DNA from: JBEATZ01 sp041178545 | GTDB lineage: Bacteria; Planctomycetota; UBA1135; UBA2386 | Assembly (NCBI GenBank): GCA_041178545.1 | Contig: JBEGVB010000033.1 | Span: 1-31,942 of the forward strand | DNA length: 31,942 bases | Direction: 5' to 3' | In this document: positions 7,086-15,144 of the stretch, piece by piece | Numbering within the stretch: the stretch's first letter is position 1 | How the letters are laid out: every line of letters begins with the position of its first letter | Position numbers and translations under genes: made by a program | The notes under the pieces: generated by a model | What the model saw: the letters and a program-made list of their open reading frames with translations, nothing else | The model's database searches: none | What the model was told of the DNA's origin: nothing

Positions 7086-8327
7086 ATGGATACACGGGAC
7101 AAGGACGGACGGGTGCACGGTCGCGAGGGTGAGCAGGGCATGGCCCTCGTGCTCGGCATCTTCTTCACCGTGATCGTCGTCGGCCTGACCGTGAGCGGAT
7201 CCTTCGTCCTCAAGTCACACCAGACGAAGACGCGCACCAACTATGTGCTCCACGGCCAGGCACTGCAGTTCGCCCGCTCGGGCCTCAACGAGTCGTTGAG
7301 CTGGCTGCGCCGCCAGACGGTGCAGCCGGTGACGGCCTTCGAGCCGCGCATGGACACGGAGTCCGCAGCCCCGACCCTCGACACGATCGACCCTGACATC
7401 GGGTTGGTACGCGAGTTCTGCATCTCGGGCGAGATCTGGGGCAGGTACGAGGTCTGGAAGGACTGGCCGGAGGACCCGGACCCCGCACGCCGCTTCTGGC
7501 GCGAGACGATGAAGGCGGAGGACGTGAGCGCCCTGCGCAACGCGGACGGGGCGGGCACCGCATGGAAGCTGCGCTCGGTCGGCTACGTGTTCCGCAAGCA
7601 GGATGCCACCGTCCCCTTCAACGTGCTTCCCAACCAGGTGCTCGGGCAGGAGGTGCTGGAGGTGGAGGCACTCCGCATGACACTCACCACCCCGGGACAG
7701 GCAGCCCTCAACGTGGGCGACGGCAACAGGGCCCACGTCAACACCAACGGCCGCATCTCCGGCGGCAGCAGCGCCGCCGGCATCTACTACCCCAGCGGCA
7801 GTGGCACACCAAGTGTCGGGCCGCAGGTGCTGCGCGTCGCCGGCACGCCGCAGCTCGCCACGACCACCGACTACAACGACAGCTTCGAGGCAGTGTTCAA
7901 CGGCACCTACAGCGACGTGCGCGCGGCAGCCGACCTCGTGGTCACCTCGGGAGCCGAGTTCCCGGTGCCGGTGCGCGAGGGCGACATCGTCGTGGCCGAG
8001 GGAGGCACGTGGAACTTCGACGAGTCCCACCCGCTCGCAGGTTCGGGCCTCGTGGTGTTCCGGGGCAACGTCGTCATCAGCCCGGGCTCCAACTCGGACT
8101 TCCGGGGCCTGCTGTACGTCGACGGCAACCTGACCTTGCGAGGACCCGCGGTGATCCGCGGCAGCGTGATCTGCACGGGCAACGTGACCGTCCAGGGTGC
8201 CCAGGGCAGCAACCCCCAGTACGCGGAGATCATCTACGACGACAGCGCACTGTCTGCCGTCCGCAACCGGCTGGGCAACTACCGCATCGCGTCCACGATC
8301 AACCGGCCGGTGCTGGGCGACCGCTGA
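7086..8327 (+). CDS. PilX-like minor pilin / pilus assembly protein
   Basis: A 413-residue protein with a short charged leader, then EQGMALVLGIFFTVIVVGLTV at about residues 16-36. This is the single N-terminal membrane helix typical of PilX-type proteins, which lack the GF-T-L-x-E pilin motif but carry a comparable helix. A helical, polar stretch follows. The C-terminal part (about 200-400) is rich in short beta repeats such as SGLVVFRGNVVIS and LLYVDGNLTLRG, resembling the beta-solenoid domain found in many PilX-like proteins. The ATG at 7086 was chosen because the helix then lies near the N-terminus; an ATG at 7140 is an alternative. The gene is divergent from the secreted protein and converges on rpoZ. 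With the two pilin genes at 8679-13261 it makes a PilV/PilW/PilX-like set of minor pilins. Confidence 0.75.
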   Translation: MDTRDKDGRVHGREGEQGMALVLGIFFTVIVVGLTVSGSFVLKSHQTKTRTNYVLHGQALQFARSGLNESLSWLRRQTVQPVTAFEPRMDTESAAPTLDTIDPDIGLVREFCISGEIWGRYEVWKDWPEDPDPARRFWRETMKAEDVSALRNADGAGTAWKLRSVGYVFRKQDATVPFNVLPNQVLGQEVLEVEALRMTLTTPGQAALNVGDGNRAHVNTNGRISGGSSAAGIYYPSGSGTPSVGPQVLRVAGTPQLATTTDYNDSFEAVFNGTYSDVRAAADLVVTSGAEFPVPVREGDIVVAEGGTWNFDESHPLAGSGLVVFRGNVVISPGSNSDFRGLLYVDGNLTLRGPAVIRGSVICTGNVTVQGAQGSNPQYAEIIYDDSALSAVRNRLGNYRIASTINRPVLGDR

Positions 8328-8337
8328 AGGCCTCCGC

Positions 8338-8362
8338 ACCCGGGATCAGCTGACACCCGGGT
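8338..8362. terminator. Candidate bidirectional terminator between convergent genes
   Basis: A perfect 7-bp inverted repeat, ACCCGGG at 8338-8344 and CCCGGGT at 8356-8362, with an 11-nt loop. It fills the 34-nt gap between the PilX-like stop and the rpoZ stop. Its position between converging genes suggests that it terminates both. No T-tract is present, as expected in DNA this GC-rich. Confidence 0.5.
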
Positions 8363-8583
8363 CAGATCGGCAGGTTCTGCGGACCAGTGTCCTCTTCGGG
8401 CACCAGTTCGATCAGGCCGCGCTTCAGCTCCTCGCTCGCGATGCGGATGTAGTTGCGCTCGCGGGTCTCGAACAGGGGCTTCTGGCCGCGCACGAGTTCA
8501 CGGACGCGCTTCTGCAGCAGTGCGGTCACGCGGAAGGATCCGCCAACCTGCTTCACGAGATCCTGCGGGAGGCTGTGTTCCAT
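8362..8583 (-). CDS. rpoZ: DNA-directed RNA polymerase omega subunit
   Basis: A 73-residue protein matching the short omega subunit, which aids folding and assembly of the beta' subunit in RNA polymerase. The diagnostic region is VGGSFRVTALLQKRVREL (residues 13-30), followed by a basic loop and the helix IASEELKRGLIELV near the end. This form (VGG-x-F then a QKR helix) is the one I associate with Planctomycetota. The ATG at 8583 gives the family length; only a weak AAGG sits upstream. The gene is separated from the PilW-like gene by 95 nt containing a plausible promoter. Its usual neighbours gmk and coaBC are absent. Confidence 0.85.
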   Translation of the reverse strand: MEHSLPQDLVKQVGGSFRVTALLQKRVRELVRGQKPLFETRERNYIRIASEELKRGLIELVPEEDTGPQNLPI

Positions 8584-8611
8584 GGGTGCGCCTTGGGTGT
8601 GAGGGGCGGAA

Positions 8612-8640
8612 AGGGTAGCGACCGACCCCTGGGCGGGCAA
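8612..8640 (-). promoter_or_regulatory. Sigma70-like promoter for rpoZ
   Basis: Reading the minus strand, TTGCCC (8640-8635) is followed after exactly 17 bases by TACCCT (8617-8612). Both hexamers keep the most important consensus bases. Transcription would start near 8605, leaving a leader of about 20 nt before the rpoZ ATG. The assignment rests on pattern match and position. Confidence 0.45.
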
Positions 8641-8678
8641 GGGTTGCCACCCCTTTCCACATGCCAGCCCCTGCCTGA

Positions 8679-9725
8679 TCAGATCTCGCGGACGTCGTAG
8701 ACCGGCTGGATCCGGTACCACGCCAGTTGCACGCCGATCTGGGTGCTCACGATGCAGAGGTTGACGGCGACCTTGCGCCCAGAGGACGGCCCACCCACCT
8801 TGACCTCGAAGCCGTGGGGGAATCCAGCCCCGTCGAAGGAGGGCTGGGACCACCGGGCGACCCCGACGGCCGAGGCCTCGCCGTCGAAGCGGCAGAAGTT
8901 GGTGGCCACCGAGTGGTGCCGGTAGGAGAGGATGCCCCGCTGCGGGGTGTCGGAGGGTGCCAGCTTCCAGCTCCCGGAGGTGGAGGAACTGGCCAGGCTC
9001 CCGTTGGCCTGGATCTCCTGGAACATGGGGAGACCGCCGCCGCCCGAGTTGCGGTTCCAGGCGAGGCGCACGGGGTCCCGCACCATGCCGGTGGCGTCCG
9101 GGCTCGCAGTGCGAAGGTGTGCGAGGACGGCAACGCGGTCCGCGGCATCGGGGATGGCCGCCACCTGCTCCGCATCCGCCATCGGTTCGGACTGGAATCG
9201 GACCAGGTTGAGGCCGTGCCCGCACCCCGGCTGGGGACCCACACCCTCTGGCGTCAGGTAGTAGTAGACCCAGCGGTGCACGTCGACGAGGTAGGAGTTG
9301 CCGCTCGGGCACTCGAACCGGTCGACCCAGGCGAGCCGCGCGAAGAAGAGGCTGTTGCCGACGGTCCGCAGGACGCCGGTGTCGGGGACCAGTTCGGATG
9401 CCGAACTCACCAGCGGCAGCCGGGAGCCGTCCAGCGGCAGCGGGCACTGTTCGAGGTCGAGGTAAGTCAATGGCGCGTCGCTTGCCTCGCTGGCGCCGAA
9501 CAGGCGGACGCAGGAGAGCAGGTCGAGGCGCATCGTGTCGGCGATGTCCTGCCCGATCTCGGTGACCCGGTTGAGCCGCTTGGCGTACTCCTGCGCCTTG
9601 GTGCCCGTCGAGGCGAGGTTGCCGATCACGACCACCATGACCACGAGGATCACGGCGCTGACGGCGAGCTCGACGAGGGTGAACCCTCTCTGGCTGGTCC
9701 GGTGTTGCAGCATGGGCAAGCTCAT
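8679..9725 (-). CDS. PilW-like minor type IV pilin / pseudopilin
   Basis: A 348-residue protein with a textbook type III prepilin leader. A short basic leader ends in Gly14, followed by FTLVELAVSAVILVVMVVVIG. Cleavage by the prepilin peptidase after Gly14 would leave Phe1 and Glu5 of the mature helix. The long C-terminal head has several Cys residues (near DLLSC, LEQC, RFEC and GCGHG) that could form disulfides in the periplasm. The size and single helix suggest a PilW-like or GspJ-like minor pilin, not a major pilin. Its ATG overlaps the stop of the giant pilin-like gene upstream (ATGA at 9722-9725), so the two are translationally coupled and probably assemble together. Confidence 0.82.
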   Translation of the reverse strand: MSLPMLQHRTSQRGFTLVELAVSAVILVVMVVVIGNLASTGTKAQEYAKRLNRVTEIGQDIADTMRLDLLSCVRLFGASEASDAPLTYLDLEQCPLPLDGSRLPLVSSASELVPDTGVLRTVGNSLFFARLAWVDRFECPSGNSYLVDVHRWVYYYLTPEGVGPQPGCGHGLNLVRFQSEPMADAEQVAAIPDAADRVAVLAHLRTASPDATGMVRDPVRLAWNRNSGGGGLPMFQEIQANGSLASSSTSGSWKLAPSDTPQRGILSYRHHSVATNFCRFDGEASAVGVARWSQPSFDGAGFPHGFEVKVGGPSSGRKVAVNLCIVSTQIGVQLAWYRIQPVYDVREI

Positions 9726-12700
9726 CGCGTCACGAAGACCGAGGTCACATGGTATGCGTGGTGCAGCGGCATCCCCACGCGGAAGCAGTCGATGCGCAGC
9801 TGGTAGGAGCCCGCAGGGAAGGTCGAGGAGGGCAGCGGCCACGTGTACGACTCGTCGCCGCTGCCGGTGTCCGCAACCAAGAGTCCTGCAGCCGGCAGGG
9901 TACCGGGCTCCGCAGGCGTGTCGTCCTGCACATGGTTCCAGGTGGCGCCACCGTCCCGCGAGTAGGTGAGCACGTAACGCAGGGTGGACTCGTCCCCGGT
10001 GAAGGTGACCCCGCTGGAGTAGGGCTTGCCGTCCCAGCGGGTCCACGTCACGTCCCAGGTGACGACGACGCTGGCGGGGTTCTCGAACTCGTCGCTGGAG
10101 TCCGGGTCGAGGATCTCCACCCGCGGCAGCTGGTCGATGCGGTGCGGGTTGCCGGTGCTGCCTGCTGCGGCAAAGGCATCGAGTGCCGTCATCAGGAGCC
10201 ACCTTGTCGTGGTCTGCTGGCTGCTGCCGATCGTGCGGTCGAACCCGTGCAGCGAGAGGTAGGCAGCGTTGACGTTGCCCGGTGCCACGAGCTTCACGAG
10301 GCCCGAGCCGACCCTGCCACTCGAGGAGGAGGTCCAGTAGGTGCGGACCAGCGAAGCCGTGTGGCGGTCGGTGGAGTAGGGCGTGTACGCGAACTCGTCC
10401 CCCACCGTGCCCAGGGCGTTGGTTGCGAGCGCGAACGGGCGCCGGACGGCACCGGAGAACGGGAGACGCAGGTTGAAGCTCTCGGCCAGCGCCTTGCCCT
10501 CCGCGGTCATCTGGCCGGTGCCGCCGCCGACGATGTTGAAGTGGAAGGTGCTGTTCGCCGACCCGATGTTGAAGAAGCTCGTGGAGCCCTCGTAACCCGT
10601 CTGCGCCGTGGAGTTGGCCAGGTTGGTGCCCCATGCCGGCCGGCCAGCCGTCGCGTAGGCCGTTGCCGCGGGCTGGAGGAAGCAGCTCGTGGTCCCGGTG
10701 CCGGCCACCAGGTTGCCGCGCGGGCTGCCGTTCGCGTCGGCAGCGACCCACTGGGATGCATGGAGCTCGTCCGGGCAGAGCTCACCGAGCCACGGCATCG
10801 CCATCCAGTGACCGGTGGTGCCTCCCTGGCGTGCCACCATGCGCGGTCCGGTGACCGTGTTCACGTACCCGTCCGTCCCCGCCTGGCCATAGGGCGCAAG
10901 GTCCATCGGGACCGAGCTGGGGAACCCCAGCGACGCGTCTGCACCAACCTCACCCCCGAGCCCGAGGTAGCTGAAGGAGAACCCGGTCACGGAGTGGAAC
11001 ACGGAGCGGGTCCGCGTGAGCGCAGACCGCAGCAGGTGCTGGAACCGCGGTACGTCGCACTGGTTGAGTGCGCGCCAACGTGTCCGCAAGCGCGTCCCGT
11101 CGATCCCGGGGAAGTCCGCGACCGAGTTCTCCCCGGATGTCACGAGGGCGTCGAAGTACCAGTTGTAACCGTTGGGGAAGTCGGGGTCCCCGTTGAGCAG
11201 GTCGCGGTAGGGGTTGTGGCGCGGGTCGCCCTGGAACTGGAAGCGCTCGGTGACCGGCACGTCTTCCGCGCTGTCGGCCCACCATGCGTACGTGGTCGAC
11301 AGGTTCTCGGGCTGGCAACGTTCTGCAGGGGGCCACATGGTCCCGTTGCGTTCCGGGGTCGGACCGCTCCAGATACGGGTACGCACCGCCAGCTCGACGT
11401 CGCCCGAGGGCGTGTGGCTCGAACCGTCGGTGCGCTTCCACACGTTGCGGGTGAGCAGCGACCCGGAGAGGGCGATGGTCCAGCGCGCGGTGTTCTTGGG
11501 CCCGTCCCCCGGCGTGTAGAGGTTGCGGCTGAAGTCGCGAGCGGTCTCCACCGGACCCGGGACGTAGGGCATCCAGTAGAGCTGGCTGCGCTCGTTCGAG
11601 GCGAGGCCACGCACCATGGCCGTGTTGGCGTCGTCCGCGTCCGCAGGGGCCATGACAGGCGTGTTGTGGAGCAGGATGCGCGTGAACTTCTCGCGGTCGG
11701 GACCCGGGTCGACGTACTCGGCCTCGTAGTGCATCTCGTCCGCGACGAGCGACGCGTCCCCGCGCACCTTGGCGGCTGCGAAGGGGAAGTAGTCGGAGGT
11801 GCCACCGACGGGAACGCCGCCGCGAAGGTTCTGGATCACCACGTCCGGGTGCAGGTCGGGCGCAGCAGTGCCCTGGTTCGTCAGGTCGACGCCCACGACC
11901 TCGACGGCGATCGGGTCGCGGAGGACTGCGGGCCCCGTGTACCGGAGGGTGTGGGTGTTGTACGCGTGGACGCGCAGGCGGAGCGGGCTGGAGGAACTGC
12001 CGGACTGGCGCAGCGTACGCAGCTCCTCGGGGTGTGTGACCACGCGCACCTCGGGGTGGTTCAGCGGGTCGCGAGCTGCATCGCTGTGGTTGCGCAGCGG
12101 CGGCATCGGCAGCAGTTCCCCGTGCAGGTTCACGATGATGGCGTTGCGGAAGTCCTGCGGGCGGCTGTGCATGTCCTCGAGCAGGAGTCGCCAGGTGGGC
12201 TCCTTGGACATGTCTGGGAGCGGGTCGGGCGGGACCTCTCCTGCAAGCTGAGCGTCCCGGATCTGACGCTCGCGCGCCTCGACGGCAGCCACGCGCTTGC
12301 GCCACAGCGCGCGCTCGTCGGGGAGCCGCATTGCATGGTTGTTGGAGTCGGCGAGTGCGTACGGGTGGGGGTTCTCGGTTGCATCCCAGCCGTTGCGCTC
12401 GATGCCGTCGATGCTGATGCGCCCCTTCATGTAGGTGGGGCTGTAGTAGCTCGGCGTGGCCGACCCCAGCGGCAGCGTGCCTGGGTAGTGGTAGACCTCA
12501 CCGATCGGTGTGAGGGTGTCCTCGTACTCGTTCACGTAGGGCCGGTAGACGGGGTTGCGGCCATAGCTCGACCGGGTGATCCAGTGCGTGCGCACCTTCA
12601 TGCCCGGGTTCCTGGCCTCGAGGTCGCTGACCACCGACTCGACGTGGGGCGGGACCGAACCGATCGGGAACCACCAGCCGGGCGTGTTGCCGATGGCGAC

Positions 12701-13261
12701 GAGGTAGACGTCGAACACCTGCGTCGGGCTGGAACCCGTGCCGGCGGCGTTGACGACCGTGCTCAGGTCGGCGACGGGGACCTCGACGCCCTCGAGGTTG
12801 CGGCGGAAGATGCGGACGCTCACGTAGCGGACGTTGCGGTTGGCAACTCCCTCGAGCGGCTTGATGCTGACGCGACGCGACCAGAGCCACTGGCTGCCGC
12901 GCAGCACGTTGCCGGAGAGCACGTGGTCGGGCGCGACGAGCAGGCCGTTGAGGTCCTTCGCGATCGTGAGCTCGGGACGTGTGGTCGCACCGTCGTCGAA
13001 CGTCGTGGCAAGGTCGACGGGGTGCTCGGGGCCGGCACGGTCGACCTCGCTCTGGATGGCTGCCAGGATTGCCTGCGCCTTGGAGTAGGCGAACACGCGG
13101 TCGCGCTCGGTGAGCGTCGTCTGGTAGTTGACCGACAGGTGGTTCACCATCACCACTGCGGCAACGACCATCACGAGCAGGCCGAAGGCCACCTCCACGA
13201 AGGAGAAGCCTGCCTGTCGGTGCCAACGGGACCCTCCAGCGGGGCGTGCGTTCCAGCGCAT
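9722..13261 (-). CDS. Giant pilin-like protein (PilV-type N-terminus, 1179 residues)
   Basis: The N-terminus has a type IV prepilin signal: basic leader, Gly18, then FSFVEVAFGLLVMVVAAVVMV, with Glu23 at the mature +5 position and helix length typical of pilins. The rest of the protein is a huge extracytoplasmic region of more than 1100 residues with no motif that I can name, rich in Asp, Pro, Trp and Gly. The last 130 or so residues look like an Ig/fibronectin-type beta domain (SSDEFENPASVVVTW ... SYTWPLPSSTFPAGSYQLRI). Minor pilins are usually 150-350 residues, and only tip adhesins such as PilY1 approach this size. The ATG at 13261 has GAGG upstream at good spacing; an in-frame ATG at 13288 is an alternative. 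It is the first gene of the pair with the PilW-like protein and is divergent, across 98 nt, from the ABC exporter. A tip adhesin or scaffold role is inferred. Confidence 0.8.
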   Translation of the reverse strand: MRWNARPAGGSRWHRQAGFSFVEVAFGLLVMVVAAVVMVNHLSVNYQTTLTERDRVFAYSKAQAILAAIQSEVDRAGPEHPVDLATTFDDGATTRPELTIAKDLNGLLVAPDHVLSGNVLRGSQWLWSRRVSIKPLEGVANRNVRYVSVRIFRRNLEGVEVPVADLSTVVNAAGTGSSPTQVFDVYLVAIGNTPGWWFPIGSVPPHVESVVSDLEARNPGMKVRTHWITRSSYGRNPVYRPYVNEYEDTLTPIGEVYHYPGTLPLGSATPSYYSPTYMKGRISIDGIERNGWDATENPHPYALADSNNHAMRLPDERALWRKRVAAVEARERQIRDAQLAGEVPPDPLPDMSKEPTWRLLLEDMHSRPQDFRNAIIVNLHGELLPMPPLRNHSDAARDPLNHPEVRVVTHPEELRTLRQSGSSSSPLRLRVHAYNTHTLRYTGPAVLRDPIAVEVVGVDLTNQGTAAPDLHPDVVIQNLRGGVPVGGTSDYFPFAAAKVRGDASLVADEMHYEAEYVDPGPDREKFTRILLHNTPVMAPADADDANTAMVRGLASNERSQLYWMPYVPGPVETARDFSRNLYTPGDGPKNTARWTIALSGSLLTRNVWKRTDGSSHTPSGDVELAVRTRIWSGPTPERNGTMWPPAERCQPENLSTTYAWWADSAEDVPVTERFQFQGDPRHNPYRDLLNGDPDFPNGYNWYFDALVTSGENSVADFPGIDGTRLRTRWRALNQCDVPRFQHLLRSALTRTRSVFHSVTGFSFSYLGLGGEVGADASLGFPSSVPMDLAPYGQAGTDGYVNTVTGPRMVARQGGTTGHWMAMPWLGELCPDELHASQWVAADANGSPRGNLVAGTGTTSCFLQPAATAYATAGRPAWGTNLANSTAQTGYEGSTSFFNIGSANSTFHFNIVGGGTGQMTAEGKALAESFNLRLPFSGAVRRPFALATNALGTVGDEFAYTPYSTDRHTASLVRTYWTSSSSGRVGSGLVKLVAPGNVNAAYLSLHGFDRTIGSSQQTTTRWLLMTALDAFAAAGSTGNPHRIDQLPRVEILDPDSSDEFENPASVVVTWDVTWTRWDGKPYSSGVTFTGDESTLRYVLTYSRDGGATWNHVQDDTPAEPGTLPAAGLLVADTGSGDESYTWPLPSSTFPAGSYQLRIDCFRVGMPLHHAYHVTSVFVTR

Positions 13262-13359
13262 GGGATCCTCATCGGCAGGTGGGGCCATCGGGCTGTTGCA
13301 GCTCCGGACGACGCCACCAGTCCGGTGTGGTGGTTTGCAACACCTGCCCCCCATGCGCC

Positions 13360-15144
13360 ATGCTGGCCCGCTTGTCCGGGCTCCGTGAGATCTGGCGGGT
13401 GTTCCACAGGCCGCTGCGCCTGCTGCTGCGCAACCGCACCGCCCTGGTGTTCGGTGCACTGTGCATCCCCCTCCACGCGGCTGCCGTCCTCGCGATGCCG
13501 AGGCTGGTCGGCGCCCAGCTCGATTCCTTGGACCAGCCGGTGCCGGGTGCACTGACCCTCACGGAGGCATGCCTGCTGCTCGCGGGCCTCGCAGTGGCGG
13601 AGGGAGTTTGCCGCTACGTCTCGAGACGGACGCTCATCGACGCATCCCGAAACGTCGAGGAGGACCTCAAGAACGAACTGGTCGACCACATGGGCCGCTT
13701 GCCGGTCGCATGGTTCGACCGCGCCCGCACCGGCGACCTCGTCTCCCGCCTCACCCAGGACGTCGAACTGGTGCGGTTCGTGATGGGACCGCTCATCCTC
13801 CACGGCGGCAGTGCCCTCTGCATGCTGCCGGTGGGCATCGCCCTCATGGCCCGGATGGACGGGTGGGTGACGGCCGCCAGCGCAGCCTCCTTCGCAGTGC
13901 TGCTCGGCTCGCTGCGACTCGTCGTGCCCCGCATGCACGTGTGGTCCAAGGCATCCCAGGAGGCCATCGGGTCGCTCTCGCAGCGCGTGCAGGAGGACTT
14001 CAGCGGGATCCGCGTCCTGTGGTTGTTCGCCGCAACCGACCGCGAGCGTTCCGAGCTCGCCTCGCGCAACCGCCGGATCCTGCACACGGGCATGAGGCTG
14101 GTGCGCCTGCGCGCCCTCGTGAACGCGGTCACCCACTCCACTGCGGGGTTCGTCACCCTCGGCGTGCTGGTCGTGGGCGGTCTGGCCGTGCTCGACGACA
14201 GGCTGACCAAGGGCGAACTGTTCCAGTTCCTCGCCTACCTCGGCCTGATGATGTTCCCGCTGGAGATCCTCGGCTGGACGCTGGCAACGCTCCCGCGTTC
14301 CCTTGCTGCCGCACGACGGATCGAGGAGGTGTTCGCGGTGGCACCCGAGCCGCAGGGCGGCATGCGACCCGTGCTCACCCCGGACATCGAGGTTCGCGAC
14401 CTCACCTTCACCTACCCGGGTGCAGCGGTCCCTGCCCTAGTAGGCGTTTCCTTCCGCCTGCGCGCTGGCTGCAAGCTGGGGCTGGTGGGCACGGTGGGCA
14501 GCGGCAAGTCGACCCTCATGGCATTGCTGCTGCGCCTCCACGACCCGCCCCGCGGGACGGTCTTCGTGGGTGGCACGGACGTGATGGACCTCGAACTCGC
14601 CCACCTGCGGGAGCAGTTCGCCGTTGCACCGCAGGAACCGTTCCTCTTCAGCGACACCATCGCGGCGAACATCGCATTCGGGTCCCCCACTGCAGGCGAT
14701 TCCACGATCGGTCGTGCAGCTTCGGACGCAGCACTCGACGCTGACCTGGCCTCGATGCCGGAGGGGATGGCCACTCGCGTGGGCGAGCGCGGTGTGACGC
14801 TCTCCGGCGGCCAGAAGCAGCGCGTGGCACTGGCGCGGGCGTGGGCCGCGGACCGCCCGGTCGTGGTGCTCGACGACACGCTGAGTGCGGTGGACGCCCA
14901 CACCGAGCAGCGGATCCTGAGGTCCATGGCCGCGCGCCGCAGCGGCAGGACCACCGTGGTGGCGGCGCACCGGCTCAGTTCGGTCGCGGATGCAGACCTC
15001 GTGCTCGTGCTGGACCGCGGCCGGGTGGTCGAGCAGGGAACCCACGCAGGACTCGTGCAACTGGGCGGCACGTATGCGCGCGCCTGGCGCAGGCAGGAGG
15101 AGGCAGTCGCGCTCGAAGGCGGCTGCACGGAGGTCGTGCCGTGA
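13360..15144 (+). CDS. ABC exporter half-transporter, degenerate NBD (heterodimer subunit 1)
   Basis: A 594-residue type I (MsbA-like) exporter: a six-helix membrane domain (about 1-320) and a nucleotide-binding domain (about 345-580). Walker A GTVGSGKST starts at residue 377, the Q-loop is APQEPFLF, and the signature LSGGQ is at 481-485. After the Walker B Asp505 the expected catalytic Glu is Asp506 (VVVLDDTLSAVD). That change is the mark of the degenerate subunit in heterodimeric exporters such as YheI/YheH, TM287/288 and LmrCD. The start codon 13360 follows a 98-nt divergent gap in which no clear promoter was seen. The next gene begins with a GTGA overlap. The substrate cannot be told from the sequence; drug, lipid or peptide export are all possible. 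Confidence 0.9.
   Translation: MLARLSGLREIWRVFHRPLRLLLRNRTALVFGALCIPLHAAAVLAMPRLVGAQLDSLDQPVPGALTLTEACLLLAGLAVAEGVCRYVSRRTLIDASRNVEEDLKNELVDHMGRLPVAWFDRARTGDLVSRLTQDVELVRFVMGPLILHGGSALCMLPVGIALMARMDGWVTAASAASFAVLLGSLRLVVPRMHVWSKASQEAIGSLSQRVQEDFSGIRVLWLFAATDRERSELASRNRRILHTGMRLVRLRALVNAVTHSTAGFVTLGVLVVGGLAVLDDRLTKGELFQFLAYLGLMMFPLEILGWTLATLPRSLAAARRIEEVFAVAPEPQGGMRPVLTPDIEVRDLTFTYPGAAVPALVGVSFRLRAGCKLGLVGTVGSGKSTLMALLLRLHDPPRGTVFVGGTDVMDLELAHLREQFAVAPQEPFLFSDTIAANIAFGSPTAGDSTIGRAASDAALDADLASMPEGMATRVGERGVTLSGGQKQRVALARAWAADRPVVVLDDTLSAVDAHTEQRILRSMAARRSGRTTVVAAHRLSSVADADLVLVLDRGRVVEQGTHAGLVQLGGTYARAWRRQEEAVALEGGCTEVVP

Noticed and set aside
9749..13555. 1268-codon open frame on the plus strand opposite the giant pilin-like gene
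   Set aside because: The minus strand has a prepilin signal, ribosome site and a coupled downstream pilin gene. The plus frame shows only repetitive Val/Arg/Gly/Asp composition.
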